From contig CADBTX010000285.1 in NCBI GenBank assembly GCA_902797705.1, forward strand, positions 1 through 13,274: a stretch of 13,274 bases of DNA, written 5' to 3'. The stretch comes from an uncultured Lachnospiraceae bacterium. Lineage in GTDB: Bacteria; Bacillota; Clostridia; Lachnospirales; Lachnospiraceae. Position numbers and translations under genes: made by a program. The notes beneath the pieces were generated by a model. That model had not been told where the DNA came from. It worked only from the letters and a program-made list of their open reading frames with translations, and did not search any database. This document shows, piece after piece, positions 1 through 6,733 of the stretch. The stretch's first letter is position 1. Every line of letters starts with the position of its first letter.

Positions 1-1
1 A

Positions 2-1066
2 AAAACCGCACTGATAATGGCAGGAGGACACGGGGAACGATTCTGGCCCAGAAGCCGGAGGAACCTGCCGAAGCAGTTCCTGTCCCTTACGGATGACGGA
101 AAGACGCTGATACAGCTTACTGTTGAAAGGATCAGCGTCCTTGTGGAGCGTAAGGACATATACATTTCCACAAATAAGGACTATGAAGAGCTGATACGTG
201 AACAGCTTCCGAACATTCCCGCCGACAATATACTTTTTGAGCCTGTAGGAAGAAATACCGCGCCCTGTATCGGAATGGCAGCTGAGTTCGTTTCCAAGAA
301 ATACGAGGATGCCGTAATGATGGTGCTTCCCAGCGACCACCTTATAAAATACGCAAAGATGTACCAGGACACCTTAAATGACGCCTGCTCCATCGCGGAA
401 CAGGGCTCAAACCTGGTTACCATAGGCATTACCCCGGACTTCCCGGAGACAGGGTACGGCTATATCAAATTCGATCCCGACGAAGTATTTGAAAGGGGAT
501 ATAAGGTCTTAAACTTTACCGAAAAACCCAAGCTTGAGATCGCAAAAGAATACATAGCCAGCAACCAGTATCTCTGGAATTCCGGGATGTTCGTATGGAA
601 AGCTTCTTCCATCCTTTCCAGATTCGAGCACCTCATGCCTGATGTCTTTGAGCAGCTGACCATCATCAGAAATGCCATCGGAACCTCACAGCAGACCGAT
701 ATAATCGAAAAGATCTTCCCCGAATTCCCTTCAATTTCCATTGATTACGGTATCATGGAAAAATCAGGGGATATATACACCATCCCCGGCTCCTTCGGCT
801 GGGATGACGTGGGCAGCTGGCTTGCCATGGAGCGCATAAGAAAGACCAACGAATTCGGAAATATCATCGACGGAGATGTGATAACCATAAACACCAATGA
901 TTCCATCATAGTTGGAAAAAATAAACTGATAGCCTGTGTGGGTGTAAAGGATCTGGTGGTTGTTGATACAGAGGACGCAACCCTCATATGCGCAAAAGAC
1001 TCCACCAATGAGATAAAAAAGATAATAGAAAACTTAAAGGTATGCAACAGAAACGAATACCTTTGA
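2..1066 (+). CDS. manC: Mannose-1-phosphate guanylyltransferase (GDP-mannose pyrophosphorylase), 5' truncated
   Basis: Cytoplasmic nucleotidyltransferase making GDP-mannose and pyrophosphate from mannose-1-phosphate and GTP, the precursor for mannosylated or fucosylated envelope glycans. Seen: the nucleotide-binding signature GGHGERFWPRSR followed by PKQF near the N-terminus, VLPSDH in the active-site region, TGYGYI, the FTEKP motif, WNSGMF, SIDYGIMEK and GWDDVGSW, in the order expected for the family. About 350 residues corresponds to the short form, with no fused phosphomannose isomerase domain. The open frame continues to the left edge with Lys-Thr-Ala-Leu-Ile before the first visible ATG at 17, which fits the usual family N-terminus, so the true start lies outside the window. 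It is the only plus-strand gene here and ends 7 bp from the convergent Uma2-family gene. No phosphosugar-pathway partner is visible. Confidence 0.94.
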   Translation, partial: KTALIMAGGHGERFWPRSRRNLPKQFLSLTDDGKTLIQLTVERISVLVERKDIYISTNKDYEELIREQLPNIPADNILFEPVGRNTAPCIGMAAEFVSKKYEDAVMMVLPSDHLIKYAKMYQDTLNDACSIAEQGSNLVTIGITPDFPETGYGYIKFDPDEVFERGYKVLNFTEKPKLEIAKEYIASNQYLWNSGMFVWKASSILSRFEHLMPDVFEQLTIIRNAIGTSQQTDIIEKIFPEFPSISIDYGIMEKSGDIYTIPGSFGWDDVGSWLAMERIRKTNEFGNIIDGDVITINTNDSIIVGKNKLIACVGVKDLVVVDTEDATLICAKDSTNEIKKIIENLKVCNRNEYL

Positions 1067-1073
1067 GATCCGC

Positions 1074-1601
1074 TTATTCAGGATAGACCTTTAGCTTGAG
1101 ATCTCCGTAGATCCCAACCGGAATTTCATCGTCAAATGTATATTCCTCGGTTTCTTCCTTATCAAAAAGATAGGTGCGTATGCGCCCTTTCATGGGGTCT
1201 GCGATCCAGTATTCCCTTACTCCGGCGCTCCTGTACTTGAACAGTTTTATCATATAATCCATATTGACGCTGGTGGGGCTTACTATCTCAATGATAAAGT
1301 CCGGTGCGCCGTGGCATCCCTTTTCATCCAGCTTATTCTTATCACAGATAACGGCTATATCCGGCTCCACATAATTGTAATCATCATCCGAGAGATATAC
1401 GGCATATGGAGAAACAAAAGCCCTGCATTCTCCGTGCTTTGAACGGATGTAATTGATTATATCGGTCGAAAAATCCAACAACATCCTTTGATGGCTGCCA
1501 GTAGGTGCAGCCATATCATACATCACTCCGTCAATGAGCTCAGCCCTTACGCCTTCCGGAAGCGCTTCGATATCAGCTACCGTCTTTAATTCCATCTCCA
1601 A
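1074..1601 (-). CDS. Uma2-family (DUF820) putative PD-(D/E)XK nuclease-like protein
   Basis: About 175 residues, the family's usual length. Seen in order: ELIDG near residue 21, VEPDIAVIC (Asp ~81), then PDFIIEIVSPTS (Glu ~105), a Lys at ~119 and GVREYWIADP. These match the Uma2 core, which is predicted to adopt a restriction-endonuclease-like fold; the Asp/Glu/Lys spacing could form the metal site. Known: the biological role of Uma2 proteins is poorly established, and many are multicopy in cyanobacteria. The start is uncertain. TTG at 1601 has only a close AGG, and ATG at 1595 has GGAG directly abutting it, so neither has a normally spaced ribosome site and translation may depend on coupling to dnaJ, which ends 12 bp upstream. 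No terminator was found after the stop. Placement as a fifth heat-shock cistron is unusual. Confidence 0.85.
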   Translation of the reverse strand: MEMELKTVADIEALPEGVRAELIDGVMYDMAAPTGSHQRMLLDFSTDIINYIRSKHGECRAFVSPYAVYLSDDDYNYVEPDIAVICDKNKLDEKGCHGAPDFIIEIVSPTSVNMDYMIKLFKYRSAGVREYWIADPMKGRIRTYLFDKEETEEYTFDDEIPVGIYGDLKLKVYPE

Positions 1602-1613
1602 AGCCTGTATATA

Positions 1614-2774
1614 TCAGAACAGCCCTTTCTTCTTTTTCTTCTTGTCTTTTCCGTCTCCCATACCGGTCTTCTTTTCCACCTCATGGAGTGAATCCCCGGT
1701 AAGCGCATCAAACTGCTTAAGAAGATCCTTGGCGCTGGAAGTAAGTCCCGTGGGAACCTGTACCACCAGAGTCACATAGTGATCCCCTCTCACATCCTTA
1801 TTCTGAAGCGACGGAACTCCCTTGCCCTTAAGCCTTATCTTTGAATCTGTCTGGGTCCCGGGCTTTACAGTGTAGACAACCTTGCCGTCAACGGTATCGA
1901 TCAGCACGTCTCCTCCGAGAGCCGCCTGGGCGTAGCTTATCGGCGCCGTGGAATAAATATTGTAGTCCTGCCTCTGGAAGATCGGATGCCTTGAAACTAC
2001 GGCCTCCACCAGAAGATCTCCTCTCGGACCGCCGTTCCTTCCCGGCTCTCCCTTTTCGCGCAGTCTCACCATCTGACCGTTGTCAATACCGGCGGGGATG
2101 GTAACGGACAGTTTCTTTCTCGATGCTGTATATCCGCTTCCGTGGCAGTCGGGGCACTTGTCCTTTATAACCTTGCCTGTTCCCTGACAATCGGGGCAGG
2201 TCTGGACATTCCTCACGGTTCCGAATAATGACTGCTGGGTAAATACCACCTGGCCCTTGCCTCCGCACTTGGAACAGGTCACCGGCGAGGTGCCGGGCTT
2301 TGCTCCCGTGCCGTTACAGGTCTTACAGGGATCCTTCAGGGTCAGCTCTATCTCCTTATCACAGCCGAAGACCGCTTCCTCAAAGGAGATCCGCACAGAA
2401 GTCCTTAGATTTGCGCCCTTCATAGGGCCGTTCCGGCTGGCGCGGCTCGTCCTCCCACCGAAGAAATCTCCGAAAATATCTCCGAAGATATCCCCAAAAT
2501 CCATGGAATTAAAATCAAAACCGCCTGCTCCGCCGCCGGGGCCGTCAAAGGCTGCGTGACCGAACTGATCGTACTGCTTTCTCTTGTCAGGATCAGACAG
2601 AACAGCGTAGGCTTCCGATGCTTCCTTGAATTTGGCCTCTGCGTTCTTATCTCCCGGATTCATATCCGGATGATACTTTTTTGCAAGACCACGATATGCT
2701 TTTTTTATTGCGGCTTCATCGGCGTTTTTATCAACACCGAGAACCTCATAATAATCTCGTTTCTGCTCTGCCAT
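1614..2774 (-). CDS. dnaJ: Chaperone protein DnaJ (type I Hsp40)
   Basis: Co-chaperone that delivers unfolded proteins to DnaK and stimulates its ATPase. All type-I domains are visible in order. The J-domain (residues ~5-70) has the HPD triad at 35-37. A Gly/Phe-rich stretch (~79-107) contains repeated FGDIFGD. A zinc-binding region has four CXXCXGXG motifs starting at Cys150, 167, 193 and 207. The two C-terminal substrate-binding domains follow. Length 386 is normal. The C-terminus ends in an unusually basic tail, with six consecutive lysines before GLF. The start ATG is supported by GAGGA about 10 bases upstream. It follows dnaK across a 144-bp gap filled with hairpins and precedes the Uma2-family gene by 12 bp, so it is probably on the CIRCE/HrcA-controlled transcript. 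Confidence 0.98.
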   Translation of the reverse strand: MAEQKRDYYEVLGVDKNADEAAIKKAYRGLAKKYHPDMNPGDKNAEAKFKEASEAYAVLSDPDKRKQYDQFGHAAFDGPGGGAGGFDFNSMDFGDIFGDIFGDFFGGRTSRASRNGPMKGANLRTSVRISFEEAVFGCDKEIELTLKDPCKTCNGTGAKPGTSPVTCSKCGGKGQVVFTQQSLFGTVRNVQTCPDCQGTGKVIKDKCPDCHGSGYTASRKKLSVTIPAGIDNGQMVRLREKGEPGRNGGPRGDLLVEAVVSRHPIFQRQDYNIYSTAPISYAQAALGGDVLIDTVDGKVVYTVKPGTQTDSKIRLKGKGVPSLQNKDVRGDHYVTLVVQVPTGLTSSAKDLLKQFDALTGDSLHEVEKKTGMGDGKDKKKKKKGLF

Positions 2775-2793
2775 TTATAATATGTCCTCATCA

Positions 2794-2821
2794 GTCGCCT
2801 GGTGGCGACGGTTTTTCAACC
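2794..2821 (-). repeat. Paired hairpins immediately upstream of the dnaJ ribosome site
   Basis: In the dnaJ leader, GTCGCC (2794-2799) pairs with GGCGAC (2804-2809) around a 4-base loop. Next to it GGTT/AACC (2810-2821) forms a short stem that has a GAAA tetraloop on the transcribed (minus) strand. The dnaJ Shine-Dalgarno GAGGA at about 2786-2790 lies just 3' of the stem in the mRNA. On the plus strand the larger stem is followed by five Ts and so resembles a terminator, but no plus-strand gene ends here. A role in mRNA processing or dnaJ translation is inference. Confidence 0.6.
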
Positions 2822-2913
2822 CTCATCCGTCACGCTTTCAGCGTGACACCTTCCCCCTTGAAAAGGGGGAAGGCTTATCCTTGGCATCCCCCCTGAAAAG
2901 GGGGAAGGCTTAT
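2821..2913. repeat. Intergenic palindromic repeat element with a duplicated arm, between dnaK and dnaJ
   Basis: Plus-strand coordinates show three inverted repeats. A 7-bp stem TCACGCT/AGCGTGA lies at 2830-2846. A perfect 11-bp stem CCTTCCCCCTT/AAGGGGGAAGG lies at 2849-2873. A 6-bp stem CCCCCT/AGGGGG lies at 2889-2904. A 20-base direct repeat beginning TGAAAAGGGGG occurs at 2859-2878 and 2894-2913, offset by 35 bases, so the last arm looks like a partial duplication. The CTCATCCGTC lead-in is echoed by CTCATCAGTC just left of it (2788-2797). From memory, very similar CTCATCCGTC...CCTTCCCC palindromes are dispersed in clostridial genomes as MITE- or REP-like elements; copy number cannot be tested here. 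Confidence 0.8.
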
Positions 2914-2918
2914 TTTCA

Positions 2919-4814
2919 TTATACTTCTCTGTAGTCACCGTCCACAACGTCAGGGCCTGCGTCATCTCCGCCATTGTTATCGTTATTGTCCGAAGCAGCC
3001 GCGCCCATATCGGGGCCGGGCCCTGCGGCACCTGCTGCTCCTGCGGCCTGAGCGTTCTCATAAACCTTGGTAAAGAGCTTCTGTGCAGACTTCTCAAGCT
3101 TCTCCCTTGCCGCCTTGATCTCGTCCACATCCGCTTCGCTCATTGCAGAGGCATCGGGATGCTTTGCAAGAACGTCCTTCAATGCCTGAAGATCTGCCTG
3201 GACCTCGGTCTTGTCATTGGCTTCCAGCTTGTCTCCAACATCATTCATGGCCTTCTCTGTCTGGAAAGCAAAGGAGTCTGCGTCATTCCTTGCGTCGATG
3301 GCTTCCTTCCTCTTCTTATCCTGAGCCTCATACTCCTGAGCCTCACGGACTGCCTTATTGATATCGTCATCAGACATATTTGAACCGCCGGTGATGGTGA
3401 TATGCTGCTCATGACCTGTTCCCAGATCCTTAGCCGATACGTTTACGATACCGTTGGCGTCTATATCAAAGGTAACCTCGATCTGAGGAACGCCTCTCAT
3501 TGCAGGAGGTATACCATCAAGTCTGAACTGTCCCAGAGACTTATTATCCTTCGCAAACTGTCTCTCACCCTGAAGGACATTGATATCAACCGCCGTCTGA
3601 TTATCAGCTGCAGTCGAGAATACCTGGCTCTTCTTCGTGGGGATGGTGGTATTTCTCTCAATAAGCTTGGTAGCCACACCGCCCATGGTCTCGATGGAAA
3701 GTGAAAGGGGAGTTACATCCAGGAGCAGCACGTCTCCGGCGCCCTCATCTCCTGCCAGTTTTCCACCCTGGATGGAAGCACCTATGGCAACACATTCATC
3801 GGGATTCAGGTTCTTGCTGGGCTCCTGGCCTGTAAGAGCCTTAACCTTCTCAACAACGCAGGGAACACGGGTCGATCCGCCGACTAAGAGCACCTTGCCA
3901 AGATCCGCATTCGTAAGACCTGCATCCTTCATTGCGTTCTGCACGGGGATGGCAGTCTTCTCAACAAGATCATTTATCAGTTCCTCAAACTTAGCCTTAG
4001 AGAGATTCTCGTCAAAGTGCTTGGGTCCCTCTGCTGTAGCTGTGATGAAGGGCAGGTTGATATTTGTGGTGGTGGAAGAAGAAAGTTCCTTCTTTGCCTT
4101 TTCTGCCGCTTCCTTAAGTCTCTGCATAGCCATGGGATCAGATGACAGGTCAACGCCTTCCTTATCCTTGAAGGACTTAACCATCCAGTCAACTATCCTC
4201 TGGTCGAAGTCATCGCCTCCCAGTCTTGTATCTCCGTTGGTGGCAAGAACCTCGATAACGCCGTCTCCGATCTCGATTATGGATACATCGAAGGTACCGC
4301 CACCCAGGTCATAAACCATGATCTTCTGTTCTTTTTCATTATCAAGGCCGTAAGCCAGAGCTGCAGCGGTAGGCTCGTTTATGATACGCTTTACTTCCAG
4401 TCCCGCGATCTTTCCTGCATCCTTTGTAGCCTGTCTCTGAGCATCGTTAAAGTATGCGGGAACGGTGATGACCGCCTCACTTACGCTTTCTCCCAGATAG
4501 CTTTCCGCATCAGCCTTAAGCTTTGAAAGGATCATTGCGGAGATCTGCTGGGGTGAATATCTCTTATCGTCAATGGAACGGCCGTGATCCGTACCCATAT
4601 CCCTCTTTATGGAAGCAATGGTACGGTCCGCATTGGTAACCGCCTGTCTCTTTGCAGGCTCACCAACCAGTCTTTCACCGTTCTTTGTAAAAGCAACTAT
4701 GGAGGGTGTGGTCCTGGCGCCTTCAGCATTTGCTATAACTGTGGGCTTTCCGCCTTCCATAACCGCTACACAGCTGTTTGTTGTTCCTAAATCGATTCCT
4801 ATTATCTTACCCAT
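2919..4814 (-). CDS. dnaK: Molecular chaperone DnaK (Hsp70)
   Basis: ATP-dependent cytoplasmic chaperone, cycled by DnaJ and GrpE, all encoded here. Seen: phosphate-1 motif [11 protein letters not shown] at residues 5-15, [13 protein letters not shown] from 115, [11 protein letters not shown] at 146-156, phosphate-2 motif [11 protein letters not shown] at 169-179, adenosine-binding VGGSTRVP near 311, and the interdomain linker [12 protein letters not shown] at 361-372. A substrate-binding domain and a helical lid follow, then an Ala/Gly-rich disordered tail ending VVDGDYREV. Around residues 71-90 about 23 residues present in E. coli DnaK are missing, a known hallmark of Gram-positive DnaK. 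Length 631 is slightly long for that group owing to the tail. The start ATG has AAAGGA upstream. It lies 73 bp after grpE, a gap with no promoter or strong hairpin that I can see. Confidence 0.99.
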   Translation of the reverse strand: MGKIIGIDLGTTNSCVAVMEGGKPTVIANAEGARTTPSIVAFTKNGERLVGEPAKRQAVTNADRTIASIKRDMGTDHGRSIDDKRYSPQQISAMILSKLKADAESYLGESVSEAVITVPAYFNDAQRQATKDAGKIAGLEVKRIINEPTAAALAYGLDNEKEQKIMVYDLGGGTFDVSIIEIGDGVIEVLATNGDTRLGGDDFDQRIVDWMVKSFKDKEGVDLSSDPMAMQRLKEAAEKAKKELSSSTTTNINLPFITATAEGPKHFDENLSKAKFEELINDLVEKTAIPVQNAMKDAGLTNADLGKVLLVGGSTRVPCVVEKVKALTGQEPSKNLNPDECVAIGASIQGGKLAGDEGAGDVLLLDVTPLSLSIETMGGVATKLIERNTTIPTKKSQVFSTAADNQTAVDINVLQGERQFAKDNKSLGQFRLDGIPPAMRGVPQIEVTFDIDANGIVNVSAKDLGTGHEQHITITGGSNMSDDDINKAVREAQEYEAQDKKRKEAIDARNDADSFAFQTEKAMNDVGDKLEANDKTEVQADLQALKDVLAKHPDASAMSEADVDEIKAAREKLEKSAQKLFTKVYENAQAAGAAGAAGPGPDMGAAASDNNDNNGGDDAGPDVVDGDYREV

Positions 4815-4887
4815 GATTTTTACCAGTCCTTTCTTGATCTTCTGCTTTGGTTTTGGTCTGCCGCATCTTTAACCGCCCTGTGAACGG

Positions 4888-5559
4888 CTACTTTGCGACT
4901 CCCACCATGGAATGCCTTACAACACTGTCGTTATATCTGTAACCCTTCTGAAGCTCCTGGGCAACGATGCCGCTGTCGTACTCCTCACTGTCAACCTGCA
5001 TCACCGCGTTGTGGTACTCCGGATCGAATTCCTGTCCCACCGCTTCAATAGGCGTAACACCTATCTTTTCCAACTCGTCCATCAGCTGCTTGTAGACCTT
5101 CTTCATACCGTCCATGAAGGGATCTGCATCCTCACCCTCTCCGGTATCCGCGGAAGCCATATCCAGTGCTCTCTCAAAGTTATCTATAACCGGGAGCACC
5201 TTCTCGATCACGGACTTTGCGCCGGTCTCAAACATCTGGTCCTTCTCCTTTTCGGAGCGCTTGCGGAAATTCTCGAATTCCGCCATGAGCCTTAAGTTTT
5301 TGTCATTCAGCTCTTCTATCTTTTCATCCCTTGGATCCTTTTTATCCTCTTTACCGGGCTCGTCTCCCGGACCGCCGGGATCAGCTTCCTTATCAACGCC
5401 GGTATTTTCGCCGCTTTCCTGCTCCCCGGCCTTTTCCTCTGCTTCTCCTGCAGCAGCCTTATCCTTTTTTTCTTTCTTGTCTTCGGCCTCAGAGGAGATA
5501 TTGATATTCTCCTTATCAGGGCTTTCAACCTTTATTCCAGAATTCTTTTTCTTACTCAT
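4888..5559 (-). CDS. grpE: Nucleotide exchange factor GrpE
   Basis: Homodimeric exchange factor that releases ADP from DnaK. The first ~75 residues are highly charged, Lys/Glu/Asp-rich and low in complexity, so probably disordered. A long helix follows (~78-125), containing the family core LMAEFENFRKRSEKEK, where the dimer coiled coil forms. The C-terminal beta-wing includes VLPVIDNFERAL, GVTPIEAVGQEFDPEYHNAVMQV and GYRYNDSVVRHSMV. Length 223 is on the long side because of the acidic N-terminus. GAGGAAA precedes the ATG and overlaps the end of hrcA, whose stop is 6 bp upstream, implying translational coupling. No residue of the conserved core appears missing. Confidence 0.97.
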   Translation of the reverse strand: MSKKKNSGIKVESPDKENINISSEAEDKKEKKDKAAAGEAEEKAGEQESGENTGVDKEADPGGPGDEPGKEDKKDPRDEKIEELNDKNLRLMAEFENFRKRSEKEKDQMFETGAKSVIEKVLPVIDNFERALDMASADTGEGEDADPFMDGMKKVYKQLMDELEKIGVTPIEAVGQEFDPEYHNAVMQVDSEEYDSGIVAQELQKGYRYNDSVVRHSMVGVAK

Positions 5560-5565
5560 TTTCCT

Positions 5566-6615
5566 CTATTCCTTCTTCTTATACAGGGTATCAAGCTGCT
5601 CCTGTAAAGTCTTCAGGGCGTGAGCCACCTTTTCGTAATCCATCCTTTTAGGACCTATGATGCTCATCATCCCCTTCATATTGTCTCCCAGTTCATAAGT
5701 GGCTGTGACCACGGAACAATCCTTCATGGACTCGATGGGGGACTCATTTCCGATATATACCTGAATGCCTGTCTTCCCTTCCTCGTCCTCTGTCCGGTTC
5801 TTGGAAAGGGACTCGTTTATGAGATTTCCAAACTGGTTCTTTTCTTCAAAGGTGCTGATGATCTCGCTGGCTTTTTCATTGTCCGCCAGTTCCGGATATT
5901 TGAAGATGTTATTGGCTCCGCTGGTGTATATCTCCAGATCCTCGTCAGCCCTTACCGCATCCGCCACAGCATCTATGACCTCCGCTATGACATCCGAGTG
6001 TATCCCGGCCCTTTCCTTGATAAGGGTAATAAGCCCCAGATTTATCTCCTCCAGGGACAACCCGTTAAGATGGGTGTTCAAAAGGAGATTGAGCTTCAAC
6101 AGCGTATCATCATCCATCTCTCCGTTAACGCTTATCATCTTATTCTTGATGATATTTCCTTCAACAACGATAACGGCCAGGATATTGCCCTCATCCACTC
6201 TGGATAGCTGAATGAATTTCAGCTTATTCCTGTGTATCTGCGGGGACGAGATCAATGCGGCATAATTTGTATTATCCGCCAGAAGCTTCGCTACCTGCTT
6301 CAAAAGCTCTGACAACTCACCCGCTTTCTCCACCACCATGTCATGCATGTCGGATACTTCCTTTTCCTTATCCGCCATCATGCTGTCCACATAGAACCTG
6401 TAGCCCTTGTCGGAAGGTATCCGCCCCGATGAGGTATGGGGCTGAAGGATATAACCCATTTCCTCAAGGTCCGACATTTCATTCCTGATGGTAGCCGGTG
6501 AAAGCTTGATATCCAGGTATTTGGAAAGGGTGCGGCTTCCTACCGGGTCGCCGGTTTCCAGATAATTCCTGATGATCGCTTCCAGTATTTTGGTTTTTCT
6601 CTCGTTTAGTTCCAT
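5566..6615 (-). CDS. hrcA: Heat-inducible transcription repressor HrcA
   Basis: Repressor of class I heat-shock genes that binds CIRCE and whose activity in known systems depends on GroEL. Seen: N-terminal winged-helix domain (~1-75) with the family signature, including NERKTKILEAII, GDPVGSRTL, SPATIRNEMSDLEEMGYI and PHTSSGRIPSDKGYRFYVD. A GAF-like central region follows, then a C-terminal stretch with GPKRMDYEKV. Length 349 is typical. It is the first gene of the operon, with CIRCE 18 bases upstream of the ATG, so it represses itself together with grpE, dnaK and probably dnaJ. GGGAG lies close to the start. Confidence 0.98.
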   Translation of the reverse strand: MELNERKTKILEAIIRNYLETGDPVGSRTLSKYLDIKLSPATIRNEMSDLEEMGYILQPHTSSGRIPSDKGYRFYVDSMMADKEKEVSDMHDMVVEKAGELSELLKQVAKLLADNTNYAALISSPQIHRNKLKFIQLSRVDEGNILAVIVVEGNIIKNKMISVNGEMDDDTLLKLNLLLNTHLNGLSLEEINLGLITLIKERAGIHSDVIAEVIDAVADAVRADEDLEIYTSGANNIFKYPELADNEKASEIISTFEEKNQFGNLINESLSKNRTEDEEGKTGIQVYIGNESPIESMKDCSVVTATYELGDNMKGMMSIIGPKRMDYEKVAHALKTLQEQLDTLYKKKE

Positions 6616-6633
6616 AGTCTCCCGGGTTATGTG

Positions 6634-6660
6634 TTAGCACTCATTTAATTTGAGTGCTAA
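6634..6660 (-). promoter_or_regulatory. CIRCE operator (HrcA binding site)
   Basis: Perfect inverted repeat: TTAGCACTC at 6634-6642, a 9-base spacer, and GAGTGCTAA at 6652-6660. Both arms match the CIRCE consensus with no mismatch. It lies between the predicted -10 element and the hrcA start, so HrcA bound here would block the transcription start region; in the RNA it would also form a 5'-leader hairpin. It is the only CIRCE seen in the window. Confidence 0.98.
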
Positions 6661-6671
6661 TATTTATCCAT

Positions 6672-6700
6672 AAGATATCACCCGGGGAAATGTTTGTCAA
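6672..6700 (-). promoter_or_regulatory. Sigma-A-type promoter of the hrcA-grpE-dnaK-dnaJ operon
   Basis: Read on the minus strand: -35 TTGACA (6700-6695), a 17-base spacer, and -10 TATCTT (6677-6672). The expected start point, near 6665, falls just before CIRCE. The consensus -35 and ideal spacing support housekeeping sigma control with HrcA as the heat-responsive switch. Confidence 0.9.
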
Positions 6701-6711
6701 CAAAATTTTTT

Positions 6712-6730
6712 CGGCGGCCATTGGCCGCCG
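6712..6730 (-). terminator. GC-rich hairpin after the GT-C gene, probable terminator
   Basis: A perfect 8-bp stem, CGGCGGCC (6712-6719) with GGCCGCCG (6723-6730), around a 3-base loop, 3 bases past the stop codon at 6734. On the minus strand it is followed by A6 then T4 rather than an immediate T-run, so it is not canonical. Its position between the GT-C stop and the heat-shock -35 favours a terminator that insulates the two units. Confidence 0.6.
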
Positions 6731-6733
6731 ATA

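Noticed and set aside
2821..2913. CRISPR array or riboswitch in the dnaK-dnaJ gap
   Set aside because: There are only two direct repeat copies, 35 bases apart, both part of hairpin arms; no regular spacers, no cas genes, and the gap lies inside an operon rather than a 5' leader.
2816..3130. 104-codon minus-strand frame spanning the repeat and the dnaK 3' end
   Set aside because: It overlaps dnaK in another frame, and its remainder is translated hairpin repeat; no ribosome site or family match.
3637..4314. 225-codon plus-strand open frame opposite dnaK
   Set aside because: It lies entirely antisense to the highly conserved DnaK coding sequence, its translation is Ser/Pro-rich with no recognisable domain, and it has no convincing ribosome site.
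4815..4887. Possible terminator or separate dnaK promoter in the grpE-dnaK gap
   Set aside because: Only a weak 5-bp stem with one G-T pair is visible, with no T-run and no -35/-10 pair; dnaK is best read as part of the hrcA operon.
5114..5623. 169-codon plus-strand frame opposite grpE
   Set aside because: Low-complexity Ser/Phe-rich shadow of the acidic GrpE N-terminus, without any supporting signal.
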